Below, in pieces: positions 35,267 through 50,504 of a stretch of 64,000 bases of DNA (position 1 is the first letter of the stretch; each line of letters opens with the position of its first letter). The notes beneath the pieces are model-generated. The model saw nothing but the letters and a program-made list of their open reading frames with translations, was not told the DNA's origin and made no database searches. This DNA comes from Neurospora tetrasperma FGSC 2508. Its lineage: Eukaryota; Ascomycota; Sordariomycetes; Sordariales; Sordariaceae. A program made the translations under genes and the position numbers. The stretch lies in contig NW_009799102.1 of NCBI RefSeq assembly GCF_000213175.1, positions 1,979,627 through 2,043,626 of the forward strand. Reading direction: 5' to 3'.

Positions 35267-36647
35267 GGTCGTAGGTACTGGTCACCTAGGTATAGAGAGT
35301 CTGTTGGTCGCCGGTGCTGGGCAAATCAGTCGCCACGAGCTGAAAGCCAAAAAGGACGACAGCAACAACGACTGGGGGTGGATAGGCGGACGGAAGTCGG
35401 TCGCGGTCGGTGTTGGCAGATTCTTTGGTTGGAGGAGGTCGTTAGAGAGGTTTCAAAGCAGCCAGAAAGCAGCAGCCTAGGCGAGGAGTGGTTGGGTGGA
35501 CTCGTGGTGGACTGGGACTGGGACTTGTCGGTTGGTGATGGAAAAGGTAGTACCTACTCCTCCTACTACTACTTGCGAAAATGGAAGATGGCCTCTGAGG
35601 GTGATTCTGCGTGCTTCTTCTTTGTCGTGGTGGATGCGTAGAATGCGCAGCGCAATGGTGAATTATGGGAATATCGCTGGTCGGTGGGTGGATGTCCGAG
35701 GCTGGAGTGGAGGAGAACTTGAAGCAAGCTGCAAAAGTGCAAAGCGGTGCTGGGCCGTGGCCGATGCTGCTGTTGGAGCGGAATGCTGAATGGATCAGGA
35801 TCGATGCGAATGGTGTGTGGACTCGAAGGACTGCTGCCGTGGTGCACTGCAGTGGACCTGTGATGCGTCGTGGTGGTAAGAGGTACTTCCGCCGGGAGTG
35901 TAGGAGCACCCGACGATGGGGCCAAGAAGTCAAAGTCGGTATCGACCAGGAGCGGCAAGCTCCCATATACGGCTTAGCCTCGTTTTGGTGCACCGCACCG
36001 CACTGCACGGTTGCACAAGAAACTGCCACTGGGTCCTACCTACCTCTAGCAGCGAGCTGTCCCTTCATCAAAAAGAGGCAACTGGATTTCAGGTCACAGC
36101 GGGATTGCAGTGTCAAAAAGAAAAGAAGGAACACCCAACTTGGACAGAAACAGAGAAGACAGTCAGGTGGTGCTCCTCCCCCGAAGATCCCTACGACCGG
36201 CGAAGGTACTAAGGGCGATATCCGCGATTGTCAACCCAACTGAACCCGCCGGGAAGCTCTAGAGTAGCAAGGCAACCTAGCCCCCCTCCTCCCGTTACCA
36301 AACTGAACCCAGGCAGCTACCTCTATGTACTGCCCTGCCTAGAGGTACCTACCTATTCATAGCGCACCGGCGTACCTCCTGTCTAAGGTGTATGTGTTAG
36401 ATCTCGGAGTTCCGGGATCCCGTCATCTGGTTTTCTCCTCGTTGTTGGGTCTTCTCTCGCTCGCTCATCAGACACGCTGTCCCACACACACGGCACATTC
36501 ACGGCTTGGCAAAAAGAGCAAAGACGGTGAGGCTACTACATAGCAGTCCCAGAGGTTCGGATGCACATGAACACCTAGTCGGAGAGGTTGACGGAGGAGG
36601 GGCCGCCCGTTCATCAACGCCCGATGCAGGTTGGAGAAGAAAGAGAC

Positions 36648-36669
36648 AAAAAAAAAAGGGGGGGGGGGG
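36648..36669 (+). repeat. A10G12 homopolymer junction
   Basis: Ten A followed directly by twelve G, in gene-free DNA. Confidence 0.95.
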
Positions 36670-39668
36670 CACCGAAAAGGCACACAGGCCTGCAGAGGAG
36701 AGGGCCTGTAAAAGAGGAGTTGGAACATCCTTGATTGCCATTGATATTTCACCTCAAATTTTTGGGCCCAAGTTCCAAGTTGTGCCCGTGACCCGTTCAG
36801 GCCCGAGGCCGTCCTCAAAGCTCCTAATCGTCCCCAATTGTTGTCCACAATCGGTGGTGTCCACTTTGCTCGCTTGTTTCGGCATCGTCTTGGCATCTTG
36901 TCTCGATGAGAGAGCTCGTAGTGTAGTCTAGTGTAGTCTAGTGTAGGTCTCCCAAAAAGTTGCCGGCCGCTTCACTCGTAGTGCGTGTAGTGTACGAGCA
37001 GTTTTCTTCCTTTTGTTCCATCGATCGAAGGAAGGGAAGCGCTCCCATCTCATTGCCGTCCACCCATCCATCTCATTGGTCATCACCGCCCCATGCCACG
37101 CTGGTCCATCGGAATTTGCACGCCCCTCCCCGAGCCCCCCCAACCCTCGACGCCGTCTGCGGGTTCCGCTGTATCGACGACTCCCTCCCGACGTAGCGTG
37201 TGTGTGATGCAGATCAGATACGGCGGCAACCGAACCTCATCAAAATCTGAATCGCTTCATTCACAACGTTCGATATGCTCGGGCGCTTTGCGACGATACC
37301 TCATGTGCTTGTTTCAAATCTCCTTTGTCCCACCAGACCAGCTTTTCACGGCGCGTAGTGTATTTTCCGCACCACACTTACAGTGTACCTTACAACAGCC
37401 TCATCGCCACATTGGCATACCAAATATGACAAACCAAGCTCCCAAGCCCATCCAATTCTTCATGCTATACATATTTCACTCATGCGACCAGCCCAGCCTA
37501 ATCCTACTCTGATAATCTATCAGTCCATACCCTACCCGCACATACATACATGACACTAGTATCTGTTTAGCATACACATCAATCAGGAAATACCTAGAGT
37601 GTATGTCCTCTTGCTCAATTGAACACCATCCAGGCTATATATTCAACACCTTGTCGTTACAGCTTTCGAAACATCAATAGATGTCGTTCGTTCCCTGTAT
37701 CAACCCATTTCCCGCATAAGCAGCTATACATCATCTTATGTTACACCACATGAATAGATATCATTCATCCGAACTCGGAAAAGCCAAGCGCCGTTGACGT
37801 CACTCGGAATTCGGTAGTCAGTAACACGACGGGAAAATTTTAAAAAGAGGAAAAGTCAGACTATGGACCAGCTACCGGTGGTCTATATCAACACTCTCTA
37901 GCTTATCTATAGCTTGAATGTAGGATTTCTGAAAGAACGGTGAATGTATGTCAATCAACTCGATGATTCACACAGAGAAGAAAAAAAAAAGAAAAAAAAA
38001 AAAAGGTGCTCTGCCGCAGGGAACTTATGCAACCTATGATGTGTTCCCCCCCCTTCCCCTCTTTCCGCGCGTCGTGGGACCGCATTGTCAGGTCTCGAGA
38101 GGTCCCGAGAGATATGCACGTGCAAGCAAATAGGACTTGATCTACGCAATGAGTGTTCCTTTTGAACTCCCCTCCCTCCTATTTTGAGTCGTCCAGATCA
38201 AGATTACCAACAGAAGGGCACGAGGACTTTCTCCTTCCAAAGTAAACCCGGGCGGTGATGACTACGGGGACTGTTCAGTCCAGCCTTGGCAAGCCAAGTA
38301 TATAGTAGTAGACTAGATGAACGGCGTTTTTTTTTTTTTGTGAACTAATTGCGGCTCTAACACGGTAATAGGCCTTGTTTATCAGCATCCCACCGATCTT
38401 GAAAGTCTTTCGTATATACACTGGTCTGGTATAGTAGCCCGCGTTGAGTAGTCCAAGTACACTACACTAGCAATTAGAGCTTGGCAGTGTCGTCTATCTG
38501 ACAAAGTTCCTGCCGATCATCTATCTTCGTGGAGTTCCTAGTCGGGGGAGAGACTTCCAAAATTGGGAACAGACAGACCATCGGGCATTTGAAATTTTGC
38601 CACAGCGTACGTCTCCTGCTGAGTCCTCGTACCATGTTAAGTGGCTAGAGTACATGTATGTAGATCCGGGGTGGTCAATCTTTGTGGCTCAAACATGGAT
38701 GATATATATGATATGTAACACGCAGGGTAAGGCTATGGAAATTCAGATGATCTTTGGACAATTGTCTGTCCGTGTCGTCTTATCTAGTTGAAGAAAAGGC
38801 TGGGGCTTGTGGAGGGAGGGAAGGAACAAACGAAAAAAGAGGCGGACTGACACAGTAGGCGATGTTTGATGTTGTCACATCACTTGTTGATAGCCTCATC
38901 AACTTGCTAGAACTGGACAATGGGTCATCCCGCTGAGTAAGTAACCAAGTAGCCCTTCCGATTAAACAGCCGGCGGTCAGTTTACAAGTCAGTACAAGTG
39001 AAAGTCAGCCTTGTTTCCGAAACATCCACACCGGTTGATTTTATCTCCTCTCTAGTTATCTCCGCAACTCGTACAAATAGGAGAGGGACTTGACGTGTCC
39101 AATTTCCGAAACACATTAAAAGTAATTGAGCAGCAACAGCAAGCCGAGAATGGGCCGATCTGCTTGGGGCAATGCCGTGAGGGGTCCAGAGTCCGGGCAC
39201 CTATCCAGATCCGAAGGGACAACTCATAACAACAGCTTATGGTTATCCCGAAATGGCCTCATGTTGTTCCCGAAATGGCGGGAAGCCGAACCTTAGCTCG
39301 AGCCAAACGAGGATATAGGGTATCAGCGGGAGATCGACTCCGCACTAAAAGACAGTCGGATGCCCAGCATTAAGCCCTGATCCGGCAATTCAAGGCACCA
39401 ATGGTTCAAAAATAGTCTGAATAGACACAGGAGAGGTAAGGACCACGAATGCGGGACAGCCCGGTGGCTGGGTGCTCTTATCATTAAGTTTTAACAAAGC
39501 TCATGTACTCCATAAATGAAGCAAAGCAAGTAATGTGTGCTATTTTATCATAGTTATGCAAGTGCAAGATTTTCCTCCCTCTCATGCTCTGCGTATATCC
39601 TTACTTCATCTCGCATTTGTCCACATCCAAGTGATATATAGTTTTCGATTCCTCCATCTTTCCTTCTC

Positions 39669-41530
<1,862 letters not shown>

Positions 41531-44500
41531 TGTGGAATAAGTCTGCGTTAGTATGATTGAGGATTAATATGTATAAGGTAGTCGAAGCCTAGGCCGGGCG
41601 TGAGGAAAAAGGAAACTCAAGCCGCTGAGTTGATGGTTGGCGCAAGGAAGGAGGTACCCCAGAAAAAGACGAAAGCGGGTTGAAACAGATCGAGGGGGCG
41701 CGGAGGCAAGTTTATGAGGGATCGAGGAGAGGTTCAGATCGCGGTTCAAGCTGTCGATGATAGGCCTAGAGGTATGGATACGGACGGAGTGGTAATAACC
41801 CAACGTTACCTACATGCCGTGGGCCAGAAAAGGAGAACCCACGAGCTGATGGCGCTGATGGAGGGTCGTGGAGGGGCACGTTGGGGCAGCCCCAAATTAT
41901 GTGGCCAGGGGCATCGCCAGATAGCTGGAGAGCGAGCCGATGATTGGCTGGATTGGGCGGGGGACCCTCTCCATCCCGCCTTGGACCCTGACCGCCCCTG
42001 GTCTGACCCTGACACTCTGACAGTCCGGCCCTGACTTGGGCTGATACTCCCGTCTCCCCAGTCCTCTCTGCGACCACAACTTCTCAAGAAGCTCAATGGC
42101 AAAACACGGGACTCTGGACGGTTTCTGGGTGGTGTGTGGCACAACTGGGCACCGCAGTGCGCCATTGCCAAATCGAGGCCGCACTTGTGTAAAACGACCA
42201 GAACGGACGCTGGCGGGGATACCCCTGGAACGGCATGCAGGAGCTTAGATGAGGGCGGGTGAGGCTACGATGTCATCTCGCAGTCTCGCTGCTGTCCTCA
42301 GCTTCGCGGTGCAGAGGGCATCACAGCAAACCCCCCCTCCGATTGACATTGGATGTTGCTCTTCCAGGGAGGAATTACAGACAAAATAGAGATTACCAGT
42401 CAGCCGCAAGATTAAACCATACTACCACACGTTGCATCGGCGGTCTTTGAACGGACAAACTGTTCGCATCCCTCGCGTATCGTACACTACTTTATGGCCC
42501 TCTTTCAACACGGGCACGACCGGCAAAGCATGCACATGTGGTCGGCGGGGTAAGTGTCGTCGAAGCTCGAGTCGGTCAGGGTATGCTAGTTCCCTGCACT
42601 GCAGGTGGGCTGGCTGCTGTCGTTACATAGCTGCCTTCCCATAGTGTAGTTTGCATCGATGTGTTTGGGATCATGCATTCACAGCGTCCAAGAGACGACG
42701 TTGCGGTCACGGATTCACCGCCTGAACCGTTCTGATGGCTGTCAACTCTGGACGCCGGAACTGCCACCAGTCCCCCGTCCCAGTCTCTTATCACTGATCA
42801 TCTGGAATCCTTCAATTACGAGGGATATGGTATGTTGCTGATCGCGCTGATGAAACAAGCGCAGGGCCCGCCACAGCTTTGCATGACTGGAGACGTTCGC
42901 CATTCGCAACCATGTAGTCAAAGAAAGCAAGAGAAGAAGCCGATCTTCAGCAGATCAACAACCAAAGGAATGAGAGAAAAGCGTGTCACTGAAAATCAAA
43001 CTCGAGATGCACAATGCGAGCGGTATCTCACATGGCATGGCCTGCAAGACTACATACATTCAGTTCCCGCTCGTTACGAGACAACAGCCACCGCGGTTTA
43101 TATATATATCCCTGACATGAAGCTTTTACCTCTTTCTTTATCCCTTCTGCTGACGAAAGCGTTCCGTCTGCAGTCTTTGGGTTACGACGAGCATGACATT
43201 AAAAAGTACGGTTTTCTCTTGGAGAGGTGAGAAGTGTGAAGCATAACATAACTCTATGGTATTCTATGCGTTACAAGATAGGAAGTGGTGGGCCAGATTC
43301 TAGTATATAGTGTGTACACCGCGATTCAGGCACTCCCACTCTCGATATCGCGGACTCGGCATCAATACGATTCAAGGCTCGGAGGAGGGCGAACGCGCCG
43401 GGATTTCACCTGGGTTACGGAGTACAGGCCTCCGTGTCGAACTCCTTCCGGTCCACTGTAAAGAGTAGAGTTGAACGAGAAAGCTATGTGGTCTGGGGAA
43501 CAAACAACAATCTGCCTACAAGATCGATTTGTCCCCAGCCAAGGGCATCATAGCCGGCCCTCGCCAGGTTGCACCGAATGGGCTCACGGTGTGACACGGG
43601 AGGTTCTACCAGTAAGATGCTGAAGTCACGCATGAAACCATTTTCTATAACCTTTTAAGTAGAAAGAAAGCGTGATGTTTGTGCCTTTTAGTACGGAAAC
43701 GAATCCTCTGCGCGGGCACATGATATGATACCTACTGGACTGCCGCCTTGCGCCTGAGCCAAGAAACTAGACCACTTCCCATCATTCAAAAGGCCCGTAC
43801 ATCATGTCAACAAATTCGATGCGAGTAGGGCAAAAGGCTTGGAGGCTCTCAATCAAAGCACAGGCTGTCACAGAGACACAACGTCAATCGGGCACATACT
43901 TACATACAGATGTTGACAGCACTGTTGCGCACTTGCAAGGACGAGCTGCATCAGCATGAAATGCATGTGTCCATGTGGTGATACGGATGCACACACTCTG
44001 TTGATCGGACGGGAGTTAGAGAGGCTAGATCCAGGATGGACAAACTCCCATATCAACGCATCGCTTCAATTTGACTTGCACATCGCAGGAAGAATGAACT
44101 TTAGCCCCCCTCAACGCTGAGCAATTTCTCTACGCACGCAACATGCCGGCTTCCTGACACCTCAAGATCGCCAGGCCAACCCAACTCTTGCTGCTTGATG
44201 GGAAGCACTTGACTTCCCGAAACGATAATGCGAAGCCGGCGAACAACCTGGCTAAAAATAAACTCTGACAACATAAGTGAAATACTCCTTTTTTAACGGT
44301 CTTCGCAGCACTCGCCTTTCCAGCTACAGTATCAAGCTTTTCCAAGTATTTTCTGGAAATGTCAAGGACGGGCGTTGGTGACAAATCCCACGGCAAGCGG
44401 GGAAGGCGAGTCAGTAACTTGCACACGATCTTCAAAGATGAAGCTCCGCCTTTTTTTTTTTTTTCTTTGCTTTATCGCAATACCTATTCTACGGCTACAA

Positions 44501-46164
44501 TGTATGGTTCTTCGTGGGGGACAATCATCCGCCCATTCGGGGGCTTCGCAAACAGCTTCGTTTCACATTACTTCGCCCCAAACCTGTGTTACCTTGTAAT
44601 GTGATGAGGTTCCTCCTGAGTAATTGCTTCGCTGATCCAGATAATGGAGATGGTGAAGTTGGTTTTCAGGTCGACGCAGTGGACTTTTTGAAAGTTACAG
44701 CCGCAACGATATGCAGTGCATATACTTAGGCTACCGTCTTTGTTGAACCCCTGTTCCATGATCTAGAGCTTCGTCGTTCACGAATCTATTCTCGCTGAAG
44801 CCAAAAAGTCTAACCAAGCTGAAATCAGATGTGATACTTGTTGGAGACGGTAGTTGGCGGGTGGCTTCAATTTCCCAGGATGTCCATCTTGTCGTTTTTG
44901 GGTATTCCGTGCTTATGCGGACCACAAGTTTACTTTTCCGTCGCCAGGCACGTTGCCCCTTATCTTGCCCCTATTTGTCGCTGCTTTGACGATTACATTC
45001 CCGACCAATGGTATCCCTGGAAGCTTCAACTGGGTCGCTCAATCCAGTAGTAACATCTACCCTGCCTTCCCTTGTGCAACTGGTGGGCTTGCAGTCAGGT
45101 ACAGCTCTGCACGGGCTTTGAGCTCGGTCCTAAGGAGCGCACCCACACGCGAAGTGGCCATCTGAAAAGAGATCAACCGTTGTTTCCAAGGCAATTCCAG
45201 ATGGAGTGCAGTTGCGCGAAACCACAGCAATGCAGATAGATGGTGGACATCAATTGCTCGACTGAGGGTGGTGATGCCGGTGATGATAAGTACAAGGCAA
45301 GAATCGTGCAAGCGTGGCCGTGTATCTTATACCCGCTCGTGGACCGATTTACCCTAGATTCACTGGCTGTCTTTTGCACATCCGATCCATTCTGTGGTGC
45401 GTCCCAAATTCCGCTTCAATATGATTTCTGGTTTGCCCTCTGCGATGTTCCTTCCAGGGCAAGGCTGCGTCAGCACAATGTGCAGCGAGTAAAATAGAGT
45501 TACCCACCTAGCCGGCAAGCCCAAACCCAAAAGAGTAGCATCTCTCCCCAGTCTGGAACTCCTGCTCCCCCATTAGGTTTCGCACGCCTCAATCGCTTTC
45601 AAGAGATCTGTGACACCCCTTGGCACCCCCTTGGCGCCCCTTGGCATGCCTTCGAGGCGGTCCCCATTTCTTCTCTTTTTGCTTCCGTCTCCCTACCATC
45701 GTCACGGGCTCTGCCTTTCTATTATCATCTCGCCTCCCCAGAGCTCCAAGTTTGCGCCCCGACTCCTCGGAATCACAAAGTCGACCGCAAACCGAACCCC
45801 TCCCCCCACGGATCAGAGAGCGGATTCATTCTCCAGAACTGCAAAACGCGGGGCTCGGTGTATCTATCCTTCTGCATCCCCTTTGTACATTTCCACTTGG
45901 CGAGGTTGCATGACCTGAACTGCCGGCCGTTGCAGCTCCTCCTCCGCCACCTTTCGGTCCCGGCTTCTGTTCCAGCTCGACCATCCGCTCGTTTGTTCGA
46001 CTTGATTCAGCCCTTCCCATCGAGGTCCAGAGTCTTTTCGCGACGTCATTCGCAATACTCCCGTTTTGAACCTCGAGTCCGATACGTAACTTCGGATTCG
46101 CACTACATTTAATCACATCGCTACCCCTTTGAAGTCCCCCAACAAATCTACAACCCACCACAAA
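41531..46164. other. 4.6-kb spacer between divergent UGM and transporter genes
   Basis: No gene is supported. Both ends must contain promoters and leaders of the flanking divergent genes. The 45.6-46.16 kb part is pyrimidine-rich on the plus strand, typical of a fungal leader before the transporter ATG. The middle has no recognisable RNA gene, repeat or domain-bearing frame; the longest frame is about 150 codons with no family signature. Confidence 0.55.
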
Positions 46165-47644
46165 ATGGGCGTTGAAGAGAAGAGCCGGGCGTCGGGCGAC
46201 TCCCCTAGAGATGCCGTCCTTCCCACCGTTAATCCAGAGGCCCAGAAGGCCCAGCCTCCGAAGAGTGCCATCCACCCTGCGTTCTATGTGAGGTGAGCTA
46301 CGACACTCCTCCGCCCATGGCGGGAAGGCCTACTGAGTTTCCGTGTGTTCGGTTGACTGATATCGCGATTGCAGCATCTGGATCGCAATGAGCTCGTCCG
46401 TTATTTTGTTCAACAAATGGATTCTATCCGCCAAAGGATTCGGTAAGGAAGCCCCGATACAGATAGCCGAAAAGGGACCTGTCGAAGGACAACGGATACT
46501 GAGACGACAACGCAGACTTCCCGGTCGTTTTGACCACTTACCACTTGGCCTTCTCTACCATCATGACCCAGATCCTTGCTCGATACACCACACTGCTCGA
46601 TGGCAGGAAGACAGTTAAGATGACGGGCAAGGTTTATCTGCGCGCCATTGTCCCGATCGGTTTCTTCTTCAGCTTGAGCTTGATCTGCGGCAACCTCACC
46701 TACCTCTACCTCAGTGTTTCCTTTATCCAGATGCTCAAGGTCAGTACCAAAAGATGCGCTTCGCTTAGTAGATCAACGAGATCTAACACTTCACGCTTGG
46801 AATACAGGCCACGACTCCTGTCGCTGTTCTCCTCTCCGGCTGGGCCCTTGGTGTGTCGCAGATCAACATGAGGGTTTTCCTCAACGTTTCTGTCATCGTT
46901 GTCGGTGTCGTTATCGCTTCGTACGGCGAGCTCGAGTTCGTCTGGTTGGGCGTCATCCTCCAGATTGCCGGTGTCGCCTTCGAGGCTCTTCGTCTTACTA
47001 TGGTTCAGCGTCTCCTGAGCTCCGCCGAGTTCAAGATGGATCCTTTGGTTTCGCTCTACTACTTCGCTCCCATCTGCGCCCTCATGAACGGCGTCATTGC
47101 TCTTTTCTGGGAAGTACCCAGACTTACCATGGCTGACGTCGACCGTGTTGGCCTCTTCTACTTCTTTTTGAACGGCCTCTGCGCTTTCGGCCTCAACGTC
47201 TCCGTTGTGTTCTTGGTAGGTTGGATATCTGGCTGGTTCTGTTCAAAGCGGCTTACTGACATGTTTGTGCAGATTGGCAAGACTTCGTCGCTCGTCCTTA
47301 CCCTCTGTGGTGTCCTCAAGGACGTCTTGCTCGTCGTTGCTTCTATGGTCATCTACGGCAGCCAAGTTACTCTGACCCAGTTCTTCGGCTACAGCATTGC
47401 TCTCGGCGGTATGGTTTACTACAAGCTTGGCGCTGAGACCATCAAGAGCTACGCCGGCGAGGCTGGCCGCCAATGGGCTGACTTTGGCAACCGCCGCCCC
47501 GTCCTCCGTCGCATTTCCATCATCCTCCTCTCCGTCTTCGTTGTCTTCTCTCTGCTCGGCGGTTTCGCTCCCAACTATGCGGCTGGAATTGACCCTACTG
47601 AGTACCTCAACGAGGCCAAGTCTAAGATCGGGATGTCCGCCTAA
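46165..47644 (+). CDS. TPT/DMT-family membrane transporter (nucleotide-sugar transporter-like)
   Basis: Exons 46165..46292, 46375..46442, 46516..46739, 46808..47215, 47273..47644; 1,200 nt, 399 aa. Donors are GTGAGC, GTAAGG, GTCAGT and GTAGGT; all acceptors end CAG. The spliced protein has a hydrophilic N-terminus of about 35 residues, then about ten hydrophobic segments typical of the triose-phosphate/nucleotide-sugar transporter superfamily: SIWIAMSSSVILFNKWIL, FPVVLTTYHLAFSTIMTQIL, NLTYLYLSVSFIQMLKATTP and VLTLCGVLKDVLLVVASM. The FIQMLKATTPVA and TSSLVLTLCGVLKD blocks are family hallmarks. These proteins usually sit in Golgi or ER membranes and exchange phosphorylated or nucleotide sugars. 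The substrate cannot be read from the sequence. The mutase gene lies upstream in divergent orientation, but 4.6 kb away. Confidence 0.93.
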
Positions 47645-50504
47645 GCTCGGAGCAAGGAGTTAATGTGCGGGAACGGCGCATGAGTTGGACGCGAGAGAAC
47701 CGAATTCTGCAAAAGGGGATGTTGTTATTTGGTGTCTACTACTATAAAATACCGACCTTGTAATCCTCTCCAGCAAGTCTCCCACACTTTCAAGTATTCA
47801 GCACGACACACCCTCAAGGATATATATGGGTTTCTCGCCGCTTTGCCAGTAGGGAAGCATGAAAGGGGCAGGTAATATTTGTCTTCTTTGAATCTCACAG
47901 GTACAAAAGACCTCTCCCTGTTGCGTTTTTTTATTTCCTCTCTTCGCCGATCACGTCGAACCAGGTTATACGTCATATTTCCTAGCCAGGTCATGAGAGT
48001 TTGGTTACTTCGCTTTTCATTTTGCTTTTAGCTATGTTTTTACACCAACTTTCGGGAGATGAGTAAGGGTCGCAATGAGAGTCACGTCAAAGGCAGAGAG
48101 AGAAAGTGGGCACATGGGCGACAGGTGATAGATATACCGGAAAATTCTGGGATTACGGGAACGGAATGAGCGAGGATAGCGGCGCCAGTTGCAGGCAGGC
48201 ATATGGTTGATATGATAGGACAGGATAGAAATGGTGGGCAGGAATACATGGTTAATGAACCTGAATCAATGAGGACTTGTAGGTGTGAAGCGTATGCAAG
48301 TGAATGCTCATGGAGCTCGAGATATCGGCGCCGTGATTGCTGTTGAGGCAGTGCGTGCATGTGTGTGTGCCCGTCTGTATCACCGAAGGACCAAGATATC
48401 TCGGTTGTCTGCCATACATCTCGAACTGGTACTGCTCTTGGAAATTTGCTCGAGTTGCCAGGCAAGAAAGATGTTCCGTCCCCTGAAAACTTCACTTCTT
48501 TTACTTTATTCTGATTTCTTTTCATTTGTTTTCTTCTTCTTCTTCANNNNNNNNNNNNNNNNNNNNNNNNNNNNNNNNNNNNNNNNNNNNNNNNNNNNNN
48601 NNNNNNNNNNNNNNNNNNNNNNNNNNNNNNNNNNNNNNNNNNNNNNNNNNNNNNNNNNNNNNNNNNNNNNNNNNNNNNNNNNNNNNNNNNNNNNNNNNNN
48701 NNNNNNNNNNNNNNNNNNNNNNNNNNNNNNNNNNNNNNNNNNNNNNNNNNNNNNNNNNNNNNNNNNNNNNNNNNNNNNNNNNNNNNNNNNNNNNNNNNNN
48801 NNNNNNNNNNNNNNNNNNNNNNNNNNNNNNNNNNNNNNNNNNNNNNNNNNNNNNNNNNNNNNNNNNNNNNNNNNNNNNNNNNNNNNNNNNNNNNNNNNNN
48901 NNNNNNNNNNNNNNNNNNNNNNNNNNNNNNNNNNNNNNNNNNNNNNNNNNNNNNNNNNNNNNNNNNNNNNNNNNNNNNNNNNNNNNNNNNNNNNNNNNNN
49001 NNNNNNNNNNNNNNNNNNNNNNNNNNNNNNNNNNNNNNNNNNNNNNNNNNNNNNNNNNNNNNNNNNNNNNNNNNNNNNNNNNNNNNNNNNNNNNNNNNNN
49101 NNNNNNNNNNNNNNNNNNNNNNNNNNNNNNNNNNNNNNNNNNNNNNNNNNNNNNNNNNNNNNNNNNNNNNNNNNNNNNNNNNNNNNNNNNNNNNNNNNNN
49201 NNNNNNNNNNNNNNNNNNNNNNNNNNNNNNNNNNNNNNNNNNNNNNNNNNNNNNNNNNNNNNNNNNNNNNNNNNNNNNNNNNNNNNNNNNNNNNNNNNNN
49301 NNNNNNNNNNNNNNNNNNNNNNNNNNGGCTATTGTCCTGAAGAGCTGGGAGCGGGGAATCTTATCATTAGGAGTTAACGGTGTGGCCAGGATGCTGGATA
49401 TATAACCAGATGCTTATTCAGCTTAGCTTGAGTATGGCCCATACACACGGTAAAAATTTATTGGAGAGGTGGTGAGTTGTGTTGATGAAACGTTCTCGAG
49501 GAGTTGCAAAATGGCAGGGCCAAGGACTCCAGGAGACAGGTAAAGGGGGATAAGACTTTATGTAGATTAGGTAGACTTGTGTGATTTTTTTATGCTCTTC
49601 ATCTATTGCAATATTGCCTCCTCATGTCATAAACAATGAGGAAGTGTGAGTGCGGCTTCTGCAGTGAGGGAGGTGGATAAGGATGTGTTCTTGGTCTTCA
49701 GCATCTTAGCAAGTGTGAGCAAAGGTATCTGAAGATGAAAAACATGGAGAGCAGGAAGATGATGCTTAGGCAACGGTTAGAATGGTCTAACCTGTACCTG
49801 CCTACATACGTGTTTCTGAACCTCTTGAGGTCTAGGTACGGGTATGCTCCATTGACATATCGATATTTTCTCTGTAGGATGTTTTGTCAAGTAGTCCTCC
49901 AGACTATGATGTGTAATTCCACTATGGCCGCTTGCTTCAGCATTGCGTATCAATAAACCGCAACAAACCAAGTAGCGTTTGAACGGCGAGGCGGCCAGAG
50001 GGAGAAAAAAAGCGGGTAGTAATTTAGCGAAAGCACGTTGGCGAGGTGAACACATCTCACATCATGGTCATATACTGACCCGAGTCATTGGCCATTGTTG
50101 TCTCCAAATGCCGCTTATTCGTTTGCTTCAATGATTCATCAAGTTGATGTATCTAGTCCCTTTCATGGGGCTCGCGACCAGGAACACTATCCGTCGCCGG
50201 TCTATGGGTATCGATCGCTGTTCTGTTTTCGAAGTGCTTCCCTCCAGGGGCAATCCCCCTTCTCCGTTTCAAAGAGTTGGAATCCGCAGATCCATGTCCT
50301 TCGATGAGATGTCTGAGACTTGAAGACTGCCCGCACGTGGATGAATTGAAATTGGAATGGTTGATATGGTCGTCATCTCTCTTGTTTCAATTTGCCGTTA
50401 ATTTCAGACTAGTCAGGAAGCCTCAAGTTTTATTCCCTGGATGAATGCTGTATACAGCCCCCTAAAACCATGCGCCCTGCCCAGACCGAGAGTGGAAGAC
50501 TAAT
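47645..50504. other. Spacer containing the assembly gap
   Basis: Holds the transporter 3' UTR, 780 N, and about 1.2 kb before the eL27 stop. Frames here are short and have no family signature. A gene could hide in the gap. Confidence 0.5.
48547..49326. other. Assembly gap (780 N)
   Basis: Run of 780 undetermined bases. The left flank is a TTC/T-rich microsatellite, a likely cause of the break. Confidence 1.

Larger units (their letters stand above)
34858..39668. other. 4.8-kb spacer with kinase promoter and UGM 3' side
   Basis: No supported gene. The kinase-proximal part must contain its promoter and leader. A 23-base poly-A run lies at 35,244-35,266, an A10G12 tract at 36,648-36,669, a TAGTCTAGTG-type repeat near 36,918-36,945, and an A-rich tract near 37,981-38,005. 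Open frames up to 196 codons near 35.4-36.2 kb overlap on both strands, are low-complexity, and look like leader or chance sequence. Confidence 0.55.

Noticed and set aside
39295-39375. tRNA-like A-box and T-arm motifs
   Set aside because: The stems do not pair into a cloverleaf and no acceptor stem is found.
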